The notes: generated by a model not told the origin, from the sequence alone. A stretch of 64,000 nucleotides of DNA from JAGXKT01 sp964531695 (GCA_964531695.1 CAZHEH010000003.1:83556-147555), one strand, 5' to 3'. Positions 41,242 to 49,335 are shown, counted from the first letter of the stretch. Numbers and translations are program-made.

Positions 41242-41354
41242 GGGCACCTCGGTTTGCGCCGCCCAACGGGCCTTCCGCGACGCGCGGTTGAAGGACAGCG
41301 TCGACGGCACGGCCCCGGGTCTGGGGGTGTGACGGTTGGGCGGCAAAGCTCTGC

Positions 41355-42689
41355 TCAATCAAACACGGGCCGGGGGTAATCGCCCTCCGGTTCCGTGGGA
41401 ATCTCGACCGGCTCGGCGGGCACTCCGCGCCCGGCCCCGCGGCGCTGGGCGTCCGTCAGCTCCGGCACGAACAAACGCTGCCCCGGCTGCAACGCGCGGG
41501 GGTCCACGTCGGGATTCGCCTCACGCACGGCCTCCATGTGCTTGCCGTGTCCGTAGGCCCTGTCCGCGACCGTCCAGAAGCCGGCGTCTCCCTCGGCGAC
41601 CACGTACATACGCCGGCCGCCTTCGAAGACGACCTTGCCGCGGTCGCCTTCGCCGGCTCCTGCGGCGGGGGGCCGCGCCTCGCCCCGACCCGCCTCGCGT
41701 GGGGGCGCCGGCGGGGTGGCCAGCACCTGGCCGGGCTGCAAGGCCGTCGGGTCCACGTCCGGGTTGGCGTCACGTATTGCCGTCCACATCGAGGCATCAT
41801 CGTACACCTTCTTCGCGATGCCCCAGTAGCCCTGGGTGTCATCTTCCGTCACCACGTATTCGCCCTGCCCGACCGCGGTACGTCGGGCCTGCCGTCTATC
41901 GCGGCGGATCTCGGCCAAGGGCGGGTAAAGAATCTTCTGTCCATCCCGCAGAGTGCGGGTGTCCACGCCGGGGTTCGCGTCGCGGATGTGCTTCCAGTAC
42001 TTGCCGTCGCCGTAGACCTTCACGGAGATGGTCCAGAAACCGGCATCCCCCTCCTCGACCGTGTACGTCCCCATGCCATCAGCGGCGATCGGCTCTTCGC
42101 CCAACGGATCATCCTCGAACGGGTCATCCTCGAACGGGTCGCCCTCGATCGGGGCCGGTTCGATCGGATCTCCCAGCCGATATTCTTCGTCCGGCTCGCG
42201 CTCGACCGGGTCGTCGTCCAGTGGCTCGGGCTCTTCCATGCCGTCGTCCAGCGGCTCGGGCTCTTCCATGCCGTCGTCCAGCGGCTCGGGCTCGCCGCCT
42301 TCCCGAGCGCCGTCCATCAACTCCTCGGACCAGCGGTCGTCCTCGGCTTCCGCATCGACCCCAGCCAGTTCCTCGCCCGGCGTATCGAGCGGATCGTCCA
42401 CCGGGTCCTGGAAGCCGTCCAGTGGCTCGCGCTCGCGCGGCTCTTCCGGCTGCCTCTCGGCGAAATCGTCACGAACCTGCAACTCCTCGAATTCGTTGCC
42501 GTCGTCTTCCGGCGCGGGGGGGCCGCCGGCTTGGTGCTCAGGTTCGGCCGCGGCCGGGGTGTCCCCATTCGTTGCCTGGTCGGCGTCCGTGTCGGTGCCG
42601 GATGCGGCGCTCGACCACATGACGTACGCCACCACAACAATGGCAATGAACAGTGCCACGGCGATCCCGATCTTCACTTCGGTTCGCAT
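41355..42689 (-). CDS. Membrane-anchored protein with three LysM-like domains and acidic repeats
   Basis: 444 residues. One N-terminal transmembrane helix (VKIGIAVALFIAIVVVAYVM) is followed by a long acidic, Pro-rich linker (about 30-200) with tandem repeats, then three LysM-like modules at about 208-256, 275-328 and 355-408. Each has the form Y-x-V-x-E-x-D followed by WKHIRDANPGVD, WTAIRDANPDVD or MEAVREANPDVD and then L-x-x-G-Q-x-L/I. LysM binds peptidoglycan GlcNAc. AAGGAG lies nine bases before the ATG and a promoter stands at 42741-42768. The FlgI-like lipoprotein follows after 113 bases. An envelope-spanning role bound to peptidoglycan is likely. Confidence 0.88.
   Translation of the reverse strand: MRTEVKIGIAVALFIAIVVVAYVMWSSAASGTDTDADQATNGDTPAAAEPEHQAGGPPAPEDDGNEFEELQVRDDFAERQPEEPREREPLDGFQDPVDDPLDTPGEELAGVDAEAEDDRWSEELMDGAREGGEPEPLDDGMEEPEPLDDGMEEPEPLDDDPVEREPDEEYRLGDPIEPAPIEGDPFEDDPFEDDPLGEEPIAADGMGTYTVEEGDAGFWTISVKVYGDGKYWKHIRDANPGVDTRTLRDGQKILYPPLAEIRRDRRQARRTAVGQGEYVVTEDDTQGYWGIAKKVYDDASMWTAIRDANPDVDPTALQPGQVLATPPAPPREAGRGEARPPAAGAGEGDRGKVVFEGGRRMYVVAEGDAGFWTVADRAYGHGKHMEAVREANPDVDPRALQPGQRLFVPELTDAQRRGAGRGVPAEPVEIPTEPEGDYPRPVFD
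42106..42150 (-). repeat. Short tandem repeat coding acidic residues in the LysM gene
   Basis: Three near-identical 15-base units in frame, coding DPFED, DPFED and a diverged third copy. The change is a multiple of three, so copy-number variation would keep the frame. Confidence 0.75.
42211..42300 (-). repeat. 30-base tandem repeat in the LysM gene
   Basis: Three consecutive 30-base units, each coding a variant of the decapeptide EPEPLDDGME. The first two differ at two positions and the third diverges at its end. It lies in the flexible linker and is likely to vary in copy number between strains. Confidence 0.85.
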
Positions 42690-42740
42690 GGTTTGCCGCT
42701 CCTTGGAGTCGCCCGCAGTGATGTATATGGCATTGGGTTC

Positions 42741-42768
42741 ATTATGCGCGCAGCGAAATCTCAGGCAA
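42741..42768 (-). promoter_or_regulatory. Candidate promoter of the LysM gene
   Basis: On the minus strand, TTGCCT (42768-42763), a 16-base spacer and CATAAT (42746-42741). Transcription would start near 42734, leaving about 45 bases of leader containing AAGGAG. Confidence 0.6.
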
Positions 42769-42825
42769 TGGAATTCTCATCGGCTCAACCCACCGCAAGT
42801 GCTTCAGGAATTGCCGATAATCCGC

Positions 42826-42855
42826 TTGACCGCCCGGACCTGTCCCCGGTATCTT
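42826..42855 (+). promoter_or_regulatory. Candidate promoter of the rpsB operon
   Basis: TTGACC at 42826-42831, an 18-base spacer and TATCTT at 42850-42855. A start near 42862 leaves a leader of about 190 bases before the rpsB TTG start. Together with the divergent promoter at 42741-42768 it accounts for the 363-base space between the LysM gene and rpsB. Confidence 0.6.
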
Positions 42856-42975
42856 TCACCGCTTCGCACGGCGGGCGGGGAGAGTGTATCTTCACCGCGG
42901 CAACCGCCGAGACGGAACCGGTCCGGCTTGCGGCGCCGCTGGCGGCGCAGCCCAGAGAAACAAACAGGCCCGGAT

Positions 42976-43015
42976 GCCTGCCTGCGGGCAGGTGATCTGC
43001 CGTGGCTCGGCAGGC
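42976..43015 (+). promoter_or_regulatory. Possible alternative hairpins in the rpsB leader
   Basis: GCCTGCC (42976-42982) can pair with GGCAGGC (43009-43015). Alternatively CCTGC (42977-42981) can pair with the nearer GCAGG (42988-42992). The two foldings exclude each other and lie 38 bases upstream of the start codon. Ribosomal protein S2 is known to repress rpsB in some bacteria through its leader, so an autoregulatory element is conceivable; this is speculative. Confidence 0.3.
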
Positions 43016-43052
43016 GGGTTGGCGAATCCGGGAAACAGGCGGAGGTGTACGT

Positions 43053-44036
43053 TTGGCGGCAGGAGAACTGGTCAGAGAGTTGATCGATGCGGGGATCCAC
43101 TTCGGGCACCGCAGCAGTCACTGGAACCCGAAGATGAAGCCGTACATCTACGGCAAGCGGAACCTCATCCACATCATCAACATCAAGGAAACGCTCCGCG
43201 GCATTCTGCTGGCGCGAAAGTTCCTCGCCCAGCTCGTCAGCGAGGGCAAGGACGTGCTGTTCGTCGGCACGAAGCGCCAAGCGAAAAAAACGGTCCAGGA
43301 TGTGGCCGAAGCGACGGACATGCACTACGTCGCGGATCGCTGGCTCGGCGGGACGCTCACCAACTTCCGGGAGATCCGCAAGCGGATCGGGCGGCTCGAC
43401 GAACTCGAGGCCATGGAGGCCGAGGGCGCCTTGGACATGTACTCCAAGAAGCAGGGCTCCTCGCTACGCCGCGAGATGCGCAAGATGCGGCGAAACCTCG
43501 GCGGCATCCGCAAGATGACGCGCATGCCCGGCGCCATGGTCATCGTGGACCAGCGGCGGGAGATCATCGCTATCAACGAGGCCAAGAAGCTCGGGATTCC
43601 CGTGGTCTGCCTCCTGGACACCGACTCGGATCCGGATCTGGTCGACATCCCCATCCCCGGCAATGACGACGCGATGCGCGGCATCGCGATCATCCTGGAT
43701 TCACTGGGCCAGGCGATCTCCGAGGGCAAGACGATGCAGGCCAAGCAGGCCGAGCAGCCCGAGGAACCGCAGGCGCGGCGCCGCAGCCGCCGGCCCACCA
43801 CGGCCCGAGCGGCGGAGGAACAGGCCGAGCCGACCGAGGGGGAGGAATCCGCCCCCGAGGCCCCCGCCGACGCCGAAGCGCCGTCCCCCCCGGCCGAGCC
43901 GGAGCCGCAACCGGCGGAGCCCAAGCCCGCGGCCCCCGATGAGTCCGCTGAGTCGCCGACGCCCCCTCCGGCGGAGGAATCGGCCCCGGCGCCCGAGCCG
44001 GCGCAGGACGAACAAACACAGCAGCAGCAATCGTAA
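43053..44036 (+). CDS. rpsB: 30S ribosomal protein S2 with a long acidic C-terminal extension
   Basis: 327 residues from a TTG at 43053. Six bases before it stands a perfect GGAGGT, and the resulting start AAGELVRELIDAGIHFGH fits the family exactly, whereas an ATG 17 codons upstream does not. KRNLIHIINIKETL, DVLFVGTKRQAKKTVQDVA, RWLGGTLTNFREIRKRIGRL and GIPVVCLLDTDSDPDLVDIP are classic S2 segments. The last 90 residues are Pro/Glu/Ala-rich and lie outside the globular core. S2 binds the 30S body near S1. It heads the rpsB-tsf-pyrH-frr operon. Confidence 0.97.
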   Translation: MAAGELVRELIDAGIHFGHRSSHWNPKMKPYIYGKRNLIHIINIKETLRGILLARKFLAQLVSEGKDVLFVGTKRQAKKTVQDVAEATDMHYVADRWLGGTLTNFREIRKRIGRLDELEAMEAEGALDMYSKKQGSSLRREMRKMRRNLGGIRKMTRMPGAMVIVDQRREIIAINEAKKLGIPVVCLLDTDSDPDLVDIPIPGNDDAMRGIAIILDSLGQAISEGKTMQAKQAEQPEEPQARRRSRRPTTARAAEEQAEPTEGEESAPEAPADAEAPSPPAEPEPQPAEPKPAAPDESAESPTPPPAEESAPAPEPAQDEQTQQQQS

Positions 44037-44099
44037 TCGCGAGGTCGAACGGGCGGGCCCGCGCCCGCCCGCCGCAACACCAGAGACACGGGAGCAATG

Positions 44100-44900
44100 A
44101 TGGCTGAGATTACCGCGGCCACGGTCAAGGCCCTCCGGGAAGAGACCGGGCAGGGAATGATGGACTGCAAGAAGGCCCTGGAAGAAACCGGCGGCGACGT
44201 GGATGCCGCCAAGGATCTTCTTCGCAAGAAGGGCCTCATCACGGCCGAGAAGAAGGCCGGACGGGCCACGAGCGAGGGATTGGTATGCATCGCCGAGGCG
44301 CCTGACCACACCGCCGCCGCCATGGTGGAGGTACAGTGCGAGACGGACTTCGCGGCCCGGAACGAGGAGTTCCAGACGATGGTCCGCGACTTGGCGCAGA
44401 TGGCGCTGGACGCGGGCGTGGACGGCCCGGTGGACGCCTCGGCCGCCATGGCGGACCGCTTGCAGCAGGCCTTGTCCAAGATTGGCGAGAACATGAGCTA
44501 TGCGCGTGGCGTGCGGCTTAGCGCCCCCCGGGTGGGCAGCTACCTGCACCACAACAGCCAGGTCGGCGTGCTGGTGGGCGTAGAGGGTGACATCGACGAC
44601 GAGACGATGGCGAACCTGTGCATGCATATCGCCTTTGCGGATCCCGTCGGCATCACCGCGGAGGATGTGCCCGCCGATATCGTTGAGAAGGAACGCGAGT
44701 TCGCCCGTCAGGAGGCGGTCGATTCGGGCAAGCCGCCCGAGATCGCCGAGAAGATGGTCGAGGGCAAGATCCGCAAGTTCATCAGCGGCAAGGCCTTGCT
44801 GGAGCAGCCCTACATCCGCGACGACAAGAAGCAGGTCAAGGAGATCCTTGGCGACGCGAAGGTGACCGGCTTCGCCCGACTGGCCGTCGGGCAGGCCTAG
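44100..44900 (+). CDS. tsf: Translation elongation factor Ts
   Basis: 266 residues. EF-Ts exchanges GDP for GTP on EF-Tu. ITAATVKALREETGQGMMDC with KKALEETGGDVDAAKDLLRK is the N-terminal UBA-like domain. VEVQCETDFAARNEEFQTM carries the TDFVAxN-type contact site, and LEQPYIRDDKKQVKEIL is the C-terminal signature. Two ATGs are adjacent at 44097 and 44100; the second is preferred because GGGAG is five bases before it. It lies 63 bases after rpsB and eight before pyrH. Confidence 0.97.
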   Translation: MAEITAATVKALREETGQGMMDCKKALEETGGDVDAAKDLLRKKGLITAEKKAGRATSEGLVCIAEAPDHTAAAMVEVQCETDFAARNEEFQTMVRDLAQMALDAGVDGPVDASAAMADRLQQALSKIGENMSYARGVRLSAPRVGSYLHHNSQVGVLVGVEGDIDDETMANLCMHIAFADPVGITAEDVPADIVEKEREFARQEAVDSGKPPEIAEKMVEGKIRKFISGKALLEQPYIRDDKKQVKEILGDAKVTGFARLAVGQA

Positions 44901-44907
44901 CGCATTC

Positions 44908-45627
44908 ATGGCCCGCGGCCCCTACCAGCGCGTGCTGATCAAGCTCTCCGGCGAGGCGATGTGCTCGCCGGGCGGTTTCGGCGTGGATCCGGCGGCCGTC
45001 GCCACGGCCGTGGACGAGGTGGCGGGGGTCGTGGAAACCGGTGCGGAGGTCGCGCTGGTCATCGGCGCGGGCAACTTGGTCCGTGGCAAGCGCTTGGCGA
45101 GCGAATCGAGCATCGACCGGGCGACCGCGGATTACATGGGCATGCTCGGAACGGTCATCAACGCCCTGGCGCTGCAGGATGTCCTGGAGGCCCGCGGGCT
45201 CCAGACGCGCGTGCTCGGGGCCATCACGATGACGGCCGTGTGCGAGCCGTTCATCCGCCGCCGGGCCATGCGGCACCTCGAGAAGGGCCGCGTGATCCTT
45301 CTGGCCGCGGGCACGGGCAGCCCGTTCTTCACGACCGACACCTGCGCGGCCCTGCGGGCGCTGGAGATCGGCGCCGACGCGCTGCTGAAGGCCACCAAGG
45401 TCGATGGCGTGTTCGACTCCGACCCGGTGGAAAACCCGAAAGCGCAGCGATTCGAGCAGTTGAGCTATCAGGACGTTCTGGCCCGCCGGCTGGGCGTGAT
45501 GGACATGACGGCGATCTCGATGTGCATGGAAGGCAACCTGCCCGTCGTCGTTTTCCAGCTCTCCAAGCCGGGCAACCTCCGAGCGGCGGTCGCCGGCGAG
45601 CCGGTCGGAACGTTGATTACCGAGTAG
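44908..45627 (+). CDS. pyrH: UMP kinase
   Basis: 239 residues, normal length. A hexameric amino-acid-kinase-fold enzyme that phosphorylates UMP, distinct from eukaryotic UMP/CMP kinases. QRVLIKLSGEAMC is the N-terminal phosphate loop, ALVIGAGNLVRGKRLASESS the next glycine-rich segment, RATADYMGMLGTVINALALQ the UMP site, LAAGTGSPFFTTDTCAALRA and LKATKVDGVFDSDP the nucleotide-binding part, and MDMTAISMCMEGNLPVVVF the C-terminal core. It sits in the standard order tsf-pyrH-frr with eight- and 12-base gaps. Confidence 0.98.
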   Translation: MARGPYQRVLIKLSGEAMCSPGGFGVDPAAVATAVDEVAGVVETGAEVALVIGAGNLVRGKRLASESSIDRATADYMGMLGTVINALALQDVLEARGLQTRVLGAITMTAVCEPFIRRRAMRHLEKGRVILLAAGTGSPFFTTDTCAALRALEIGADALLKATKVDGVFDSDPVENPKAQRFEQLSYQDVLARRLGVMDMTAISMCMEGNLPVVVFQLSKPGNLRAAVAGEPVGTLITE

Positions 45628-45639
45628 CGGAGAACGCCA

Positions 45640-46200
45640 ATGCCATCCGACGAGATCCTGCTGGACGTCGAGGAGAAGATGGAGTCGGCCGTGGAATACT
45701 TCCGGGAGGAGCTTCGCGGCATCCGTACGGGTCGGGCCTCGGTCGGGCTGGTGGACCACATCAAGGTGGACTACTACGGCTCGCCGACCGACCTGCGGCA
45801 ACTCGCGACGATCTCGACGCCGGAGGCCAACCAGATCGTCATCAAGCCGTTCGACCCGAACAGCATCGGGGCGATCGACAAGGCGATCCAGTCCAGCGAC
45901 ATCGGCATCACGCCGCACAGCGACGGCAAAGTGATCCGGCTGACCGTGCCACCGCTGTCGGGCGAGCGGCGCGACCAGCTCGTCGGACAGGTCAAGAAGA
46001 TGGCCGAGGCCAGCCGCGTGGCCGTCCGCAACGCCCGCCGCGACGGCAACAAGCAGGTGGACAAGGAGCAGAAGGCCGGGGAGATCCCGGAGGACGAGGC
46101 CCACCAGTCCAAGGACCGGATTCAGAAGCTGACGGACAAGTACGAGCAGCAGGTCGACAAGCTTCTGGACGGGAAGGTGAAGGACATCCAGGAACTCTGA
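45640..46200 (+). CDS. frr: Ribosome recycling factor
   Basis: 186 residues, normal length. RRF with EF-G splits post-termination ribosomes. ESAVEYFREELRGIRTGRAS is the first helix with the conserved R-T-G-R-A, YYGSPTDLRQLATISTPEAN the beta domain, IKPFDPNSIGAIDKAIQSSD the next, IRLTVPPLSGERRDQLVGQV the signature, and VAVRNARRDGNKQVDKEQ with DKYEQQVDKLLDGKVKDI the closing helices. It ends the rpsB operon; tRNA-Lys begins 91 bases later. Confidence 0.98.
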   Translation: MPSDEILLDVEEKMESAVEYFREELRGIRTGRASVGLVDHIKVDYYGSPTDLRQLATISTPEANQIVIKPFDPNSIGAIDKAIQSSDIGITPHSDGKVIRLTVPPLSGERRDQLVGQVKKMAEASRVAVRNARRDGNKQVDKEQKAGEIPEDEAHQSKDRIQKLTDKYEQQVDKLLDGKVKDIQEL

Positions 46201-46291
46201 CCCCCACGGCCGTGGCCCGCTGATCTTTGCGAGCGTTGGCAAGATGACGGTAGCACCATCGGGCAAGCGGCCGATACAATGGAAGGCCTAC

Positions 46292-46364
46292 GGGGGAGTA
46301 GCTCAGTTGGTAGAGCAACGGCCTTTTAAGCCGTAGGTCCTGGGTTCGAGTCCCAGCTCCCTCA
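46292..46364 (+). tRNA. tRNA-Lys (anticodon TTT)
   Basis: 73 nucleotides with a full cloverleaf: acceptor GGGGGAG/CTCCCTC with one G-U pair and discriminator A, D-arm GCTC/GAGC, anticodon arm ACGGC/GCCGT with loop CTTTTAA (anticodon TTT), variable loop AGGTC and T-arm CTGGG-TTCGAGT-CCCAG. TACAAT at 46275-46280 is a possible -10, but transcription from the frr operon is also possible. CCA is not encoded. Confidence 0.96.
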
Positions 46365-46393
46365 TGCGGTAACGCGAGGATGATATACAATGA

Positions 46394-46417
46394 CGGCTCC
46401 GCCTCGCGGCGGAGTCG
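46394..46417 (+). terminator. Small hairpin between tRNA-Lys and tRNA-Glu
   Basis: CGGCTCCGCC pairs with GGCGGAGTCG over a TCGC loop, a 10-bp stem with one G-T pair, 29 bases after tRNA-Lys. No U-tract follows. It may be a processing signal or weak terminator between the two tRNAs. Confidence 0.35.
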
Positions 46418-46429
46418 AGGCAGCACAGC

Positions 46430-46504
46430 GGCCCTATCGTCTAGTCAGGTCCAGGACACCGGCTTTTCAAGCCGGCGACACGGGTTCGAATCCCGTTGGG
46501 GCCA
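46430..46504 (+). tRNA. tRNA-Glu (anticodon TTC)
   Basis: 75 nucleotides: acceptor GGCCCTA/TGGGGCC with one T-G pair and discriminator A, D-loop with TAGTCAGG, anticodon arm CCGGC/GCCGG with loop TTTTCAA (anticodon TTC), and T-arm ACGGG-TTCGAAT-CCCGT. It lies 65 bases after tRNA-Lys and 87 before the apgM ATG. CCA is not encoded. Confidence 0.95.
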
Positions 46505-46591
46505 TTTCGTCGCGGGCGCGCCGCCCGGCGCGTCGAGCGCCTACGATTCCCGCAGACCCCCCGCCGGACCCCAATAGCAAAAGGAAGCGCC

Positions 46592-47806
46592 ATGGAAGAT
46601 ATCTACGGGAACCTGATCGGCTCCCTGGCCCAGCCGAACGACAGCCGCATCTGCCTGCTCGTCATGGACGGCATCGGCGACTGCGACAACGATGGCAAGG
46701 GCACCGCCCTCCAGCAGGCGAGGACGCCGAACCTGGACAAGCTCGCGGATGAGTCCGCGCTCGGGCTCAGCGTGCCGATCGACACGGGCATCACGCCCGG
46801 CAGCGGTCCGGGGCACTTGGGGCTGTTCGGCTACGACCCGCTCGTATACAAGGTCGGTCGCGGCGTGCTGTCGGCCCTGGGCATCGAGTTCGCGCTGACG
46901 CCCCGCGACGTGGCGTGCCGTCTGAACTTCTGCACCGTGGATGCCGACGGCAACGTGACCGACCGCCGTGCCGGGCGCATCGGCGACGACGAGAACCGAC
47001 GCGTGCTCCAGCGCATCCGCGATGGCCTGGAGCCGCCCGAGGGCGTCGAGGTGCTCTTCGAGACGGTCTCCGAGCATCGGGCGCTGATGGTGCTTCGCGG
47101 CGACGACCTCGACGATAATATCCCAGACACCGACCCGCAGCGGACCGGCGTGCCGCCGCTCGATCCGACACAGGAGACCGACTCCCCCACCGCGAAGATC
47201 GCCCAGGGGATCATCGAGCAGGTCGGGCGGATTCTGTCTGACGAGAAGCAGGCGAACATGATCCTCGCCCGCGGGTTCGCGAAGTTCCCGGACTGGCCCC
47301 GATTCCCCGACCGCTACCAGCTCAAGCCGGCCGCGGTGGCGGGCTACCCGATGTACCGCGGCGTGGCACGTCTGGTTGGCATCGACGTCGTCTCGCAGCC
47401 GACCTCCGCTGAGGACATCTGCGTCGAAGCCGGCAAGGCCATGGCGGAGCATACCTTCGTCTTCGCCCACTTCAAATACACGGACAAGACCGGCGAGGAC
47501 GGCGACCTGCCCGCGAAGATTCAGCGGATCGAGGAGATGGACGCCGCCCTGCCGAAGCTACTGGCGGCGAAGCCCGACGCCCTGATCATCACGGGAGACC
47601 ACTCCACGCCCCCGTCGCTGAAGGCGCATTCGTGGCACCCCGTGCCGGTGCTGCTGAAGGCCCCGTCGCTGCGTGGCGGCGACGGCAACGGCAAGGGCTA
47701 CGACGAGGTCAACTGCCGCTTCGGCCAGATCGGGACGGTCCCGGCCAAGCAGCTCCTGCCCCTCGCGATGGCCCACACCGGTAAGCTGGAGAAGTACGGC
47801 GCGTAG
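46592..47806 (+). CDS. apgM: Cofactor-independent phosphoglycerate mutase, archaeal (ApgM) type
   Basis: 404 residues. It interconverts 3- and 2-phosphoglycerate using two metals and a phosphoserine intermediate (alkaline phosphatase superfamily). ICLLVMDGIGDCDNDGKGTA supplies metal-binding Asp, PGSGPGHLGLFGYDPL contains the expected catalytic Ser, VGRGVLSALGIEFALTPRDV is the signature of this type, and FVFAHFKYTDKTGEDGD with ALIITGDHSTPPSLKAHSWH gives the remaining ligands. The ATG at 46592 follows AAGGAAG; the longer frame overlaps tRNA-Glu. With gap, pgk and pfk also here, much of glycolysis is in this window. The histidine-phosphatase relative at 11016 cannot replace it. Confidence 0.95.
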   Translation: MEDIYGNLIGSLAQPNDSRICLLVMDGIGDCDNDGKGTALQQARTPNLDKLADESALGLSVPIDTGITPGSGPGHLGLFGYDPLVYKVGRGVLSALGIEFALTPRDVACRLNFCTVDADGNVTDRRAGRIGDDENRRVLQRIRDGLEPPEGVEVLFETVSEHRALMVLRGDDLDDNIPDTDPQRTGVPPLDPTQETDSPTAKIAQGIIEQVGRILSDEKQANMILARGFAKFPDWPRFPDRYQLKPAAVAGYPMYRGVARLVGIDVVSQPTSAEDICVEAGKAMAEHTFVFAHFKYTDKTGEDGDLPAKIQRIEEMDAALPKLLAAKPDALIITGDHSTPPSLKAHSWHPVPVLLKAPSLRGGDGNGKGYDEVNCRFGQIGTVPAKQLLPLAMAHTGKLEKYGA

Positions 47807-47973
47807 CGGCCGGCAAAGTGCCGCGGATTGGCCGCACCGCTCAGGGGCCAACGACCGAGCAAAGGCGCAGGGGCTGCGGGGGATGGCTTGCCAGCGCGCT
47901 CGCCGCATGCCCGCCGCACATGGCACACTGCCGGCGCACCGCGCTGTCATCCGACGCATCTACTGCATCCCTG

Positions 47974-47994
47974 CTAGTTGCTCAGAGCAACTAG
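47974..47994. terminator. Hairpin overlapping the pfk stop codon
   Basis: CTAGTTGCT (47974-47982) pairs perfectly with AGCAACTAG (47986-47994) over a CAG loop. It includes the pfk stop codon and lies in the space between the convergent apgM and pfk genes. It has no U-tract. The 9-bp stem is relatively AT-rich for this genome. Confidence 0.45.
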
Positions 47995-49214
47995 AACAGC
48001 TTGCCGATGGTCGGCAGGCCGCCGGTCAGGGGCATGGCGTAGTCGATGAACCTCTTCGTCACGCCGTTGCCCGCACGGTTCATGTAGCTTCGCGGCAGAT
48101 CCTTGGTCACGCGGGCCACGTCCTTCAGGTCGGCTCGCTCGAAGCTCGCCCTGTAGGTCTTGGTCTTGTGCCGCTTGATGGCCACCGAGCCGTCCGAATC
48201 GCCCCCCATCGCCAGCTCGGCCGCCTTGCGCCCGCACTCCCGGGCCTCGTGCTGGTCTACCGTGGAGGCGAAGCCGGGGAAGCTCCGCTGAAGGTAGCCG
48301 AACGTGTCGGAACGCACGCGAAGAGACTTCTTGCCCTTTTTGGGCAACTTCTGCTTGAGGTAGTCCGAAAGGAAATCGCCGAGCGCCCCGCTGCCCGAGA
48401 GCTGCGGATTGCCGTGGCTGTCCCGCTCGACCTCGTGCCCGAGCTTCTCGGCCAGCGCGACCGTCATGGGCGTGCCGGTTTCGTCTTTGATGCCTTCGGA
48501 CACGGCGATCTGGCAACGCCCTATCCGATCGTAGGTTGCGCGGACATCCTCGACGAACTGATCCAGGTCGAACTCGATCTCCGGAACGTAGACCAAGTGC
48601 GGGCCGTCGTTCCTGTCCATGCGCCCAAGCGCCGACGCGGCCGTCAGCCAACCGGCGTCCCGCCCCATCACGACGTTGATCTTGATGCCGGGCAGCGAGG
48701 CCGAGTCGCGATCGTCACCCATGAACGCCGACGCAACGAAGCGCGCCGCGGAGCCGTAGCCGGGGCAATGGTCGGTCACGCGCAGGTCGTTGTCGATCGT
48801 CTTGGGGATGTGGAAGACCCGCAACTCGTAGTCCGCGTCGTCGGCCATCTCGTTGACGATCCGCGCAGTGTCGGCCGAGTCGTTCCCGCCGATGTAGAAG
48901 AAGTACCGCACATCGTGCTTCTCGAAGGCGCGGAAGATATTCTCGCAGTAGGCCTCGTCCGGCTTGTCCCGGCTGGACCCGAGGGCGGCCGCGGGCGTGA
49001 CGGCCACGTCCTCCAGGACGCTCTTCGGCGTCCGGGTCAGGTCGATGAAGTCCTCGTTGATGATGCCGCGGACGCCGTGATGCGCGCCGAGGATCTTGCC
49101 GATGGACTTGACGCCCTTGAGGCGCTCGACGGCGCCGACGAGGGACTGGTTGATTACCACGGTGGGCCCGCCGGACTGCCCGATTACCGCGTTGCCTTTT
49201 GCCAGCTTGGCCAT
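47991..49214 (-). CDS. 6-phosphofructokinase, PPi-dependent type by signature residues
   Basis: 407 residues. NAVIGQSGGPTVVINQSLVG is the N-terminal loop, YFFYIGGNDSADTARIVNEM the phosphoryl-donor site and FHIPKTIDNDLRVTDHCPGY the catalytic loop, followed by VVMGRDAGWLTAASAL. ATP-dependent enzymes have Gly in the fourth position of GGDGS; here it is Asp (GGND), and the Lys of PKTIDND is present. Both are the known marks of pyrophosphate use. The Asn in place of the usual first Asp of GGDD is unusual. If PPi-linked, the step is reversible. AGGAG precedes the ATG. It is followed 185 bases away by convergent apgM. Confidence 0.9.
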   Translation of the reverse strand: MAKLAKGNAVIGQSGGPTVVINQSLVGAVERLKGVKSIGKILGAHHGVRGIINEDFIDLTRTPKSVLEDVAVTPAAALGSSRDKPDEAYCENIFRAFEKHDVRYFFYIGGNDSADTARIVNEMADDADYELRVFHIPKTIDNDLRVTDHCPGYGSAARFVASAFMGDDRDSASLPGIKINVVMGRDAGWLTAASALGRMDRNDGPHLVYVPEIEFDLDQFVEDVRATYDRIGRCQIAVSEGIKDETGTPMTVALAEKLGHEVERDSHGNPQLSGSGALGDFLSDYLKQKLPKKGKKSLRVRSDTFGYLQRSFPGFASTVDQHEARECGRKAAELAMGGDSDGSVAIKRHKTKTYRASFERADLKDVARVTKDLPRSYMNRAGNGVTKRFIDYAMPLTGGLPTIGKLF

Positions 49215-49335
49215 CTTCTGCTCCTGTGGGGTTTGTTTCGGGGGACTCCGCGACTATGGCCGCGGCGTGGGGGTTCGAGCCGCAAAGCGTACACGCGGGC
49301 GCGCGGTCTGACAAGTGTATGTGTCCGGCCGGTCG

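Noticed and set aside
42211..42300. CRISPR-like repeat array
   Set aside because: The units are directly adjacent, in frame and code a decapeptide. There are no spacers and no cas genes.
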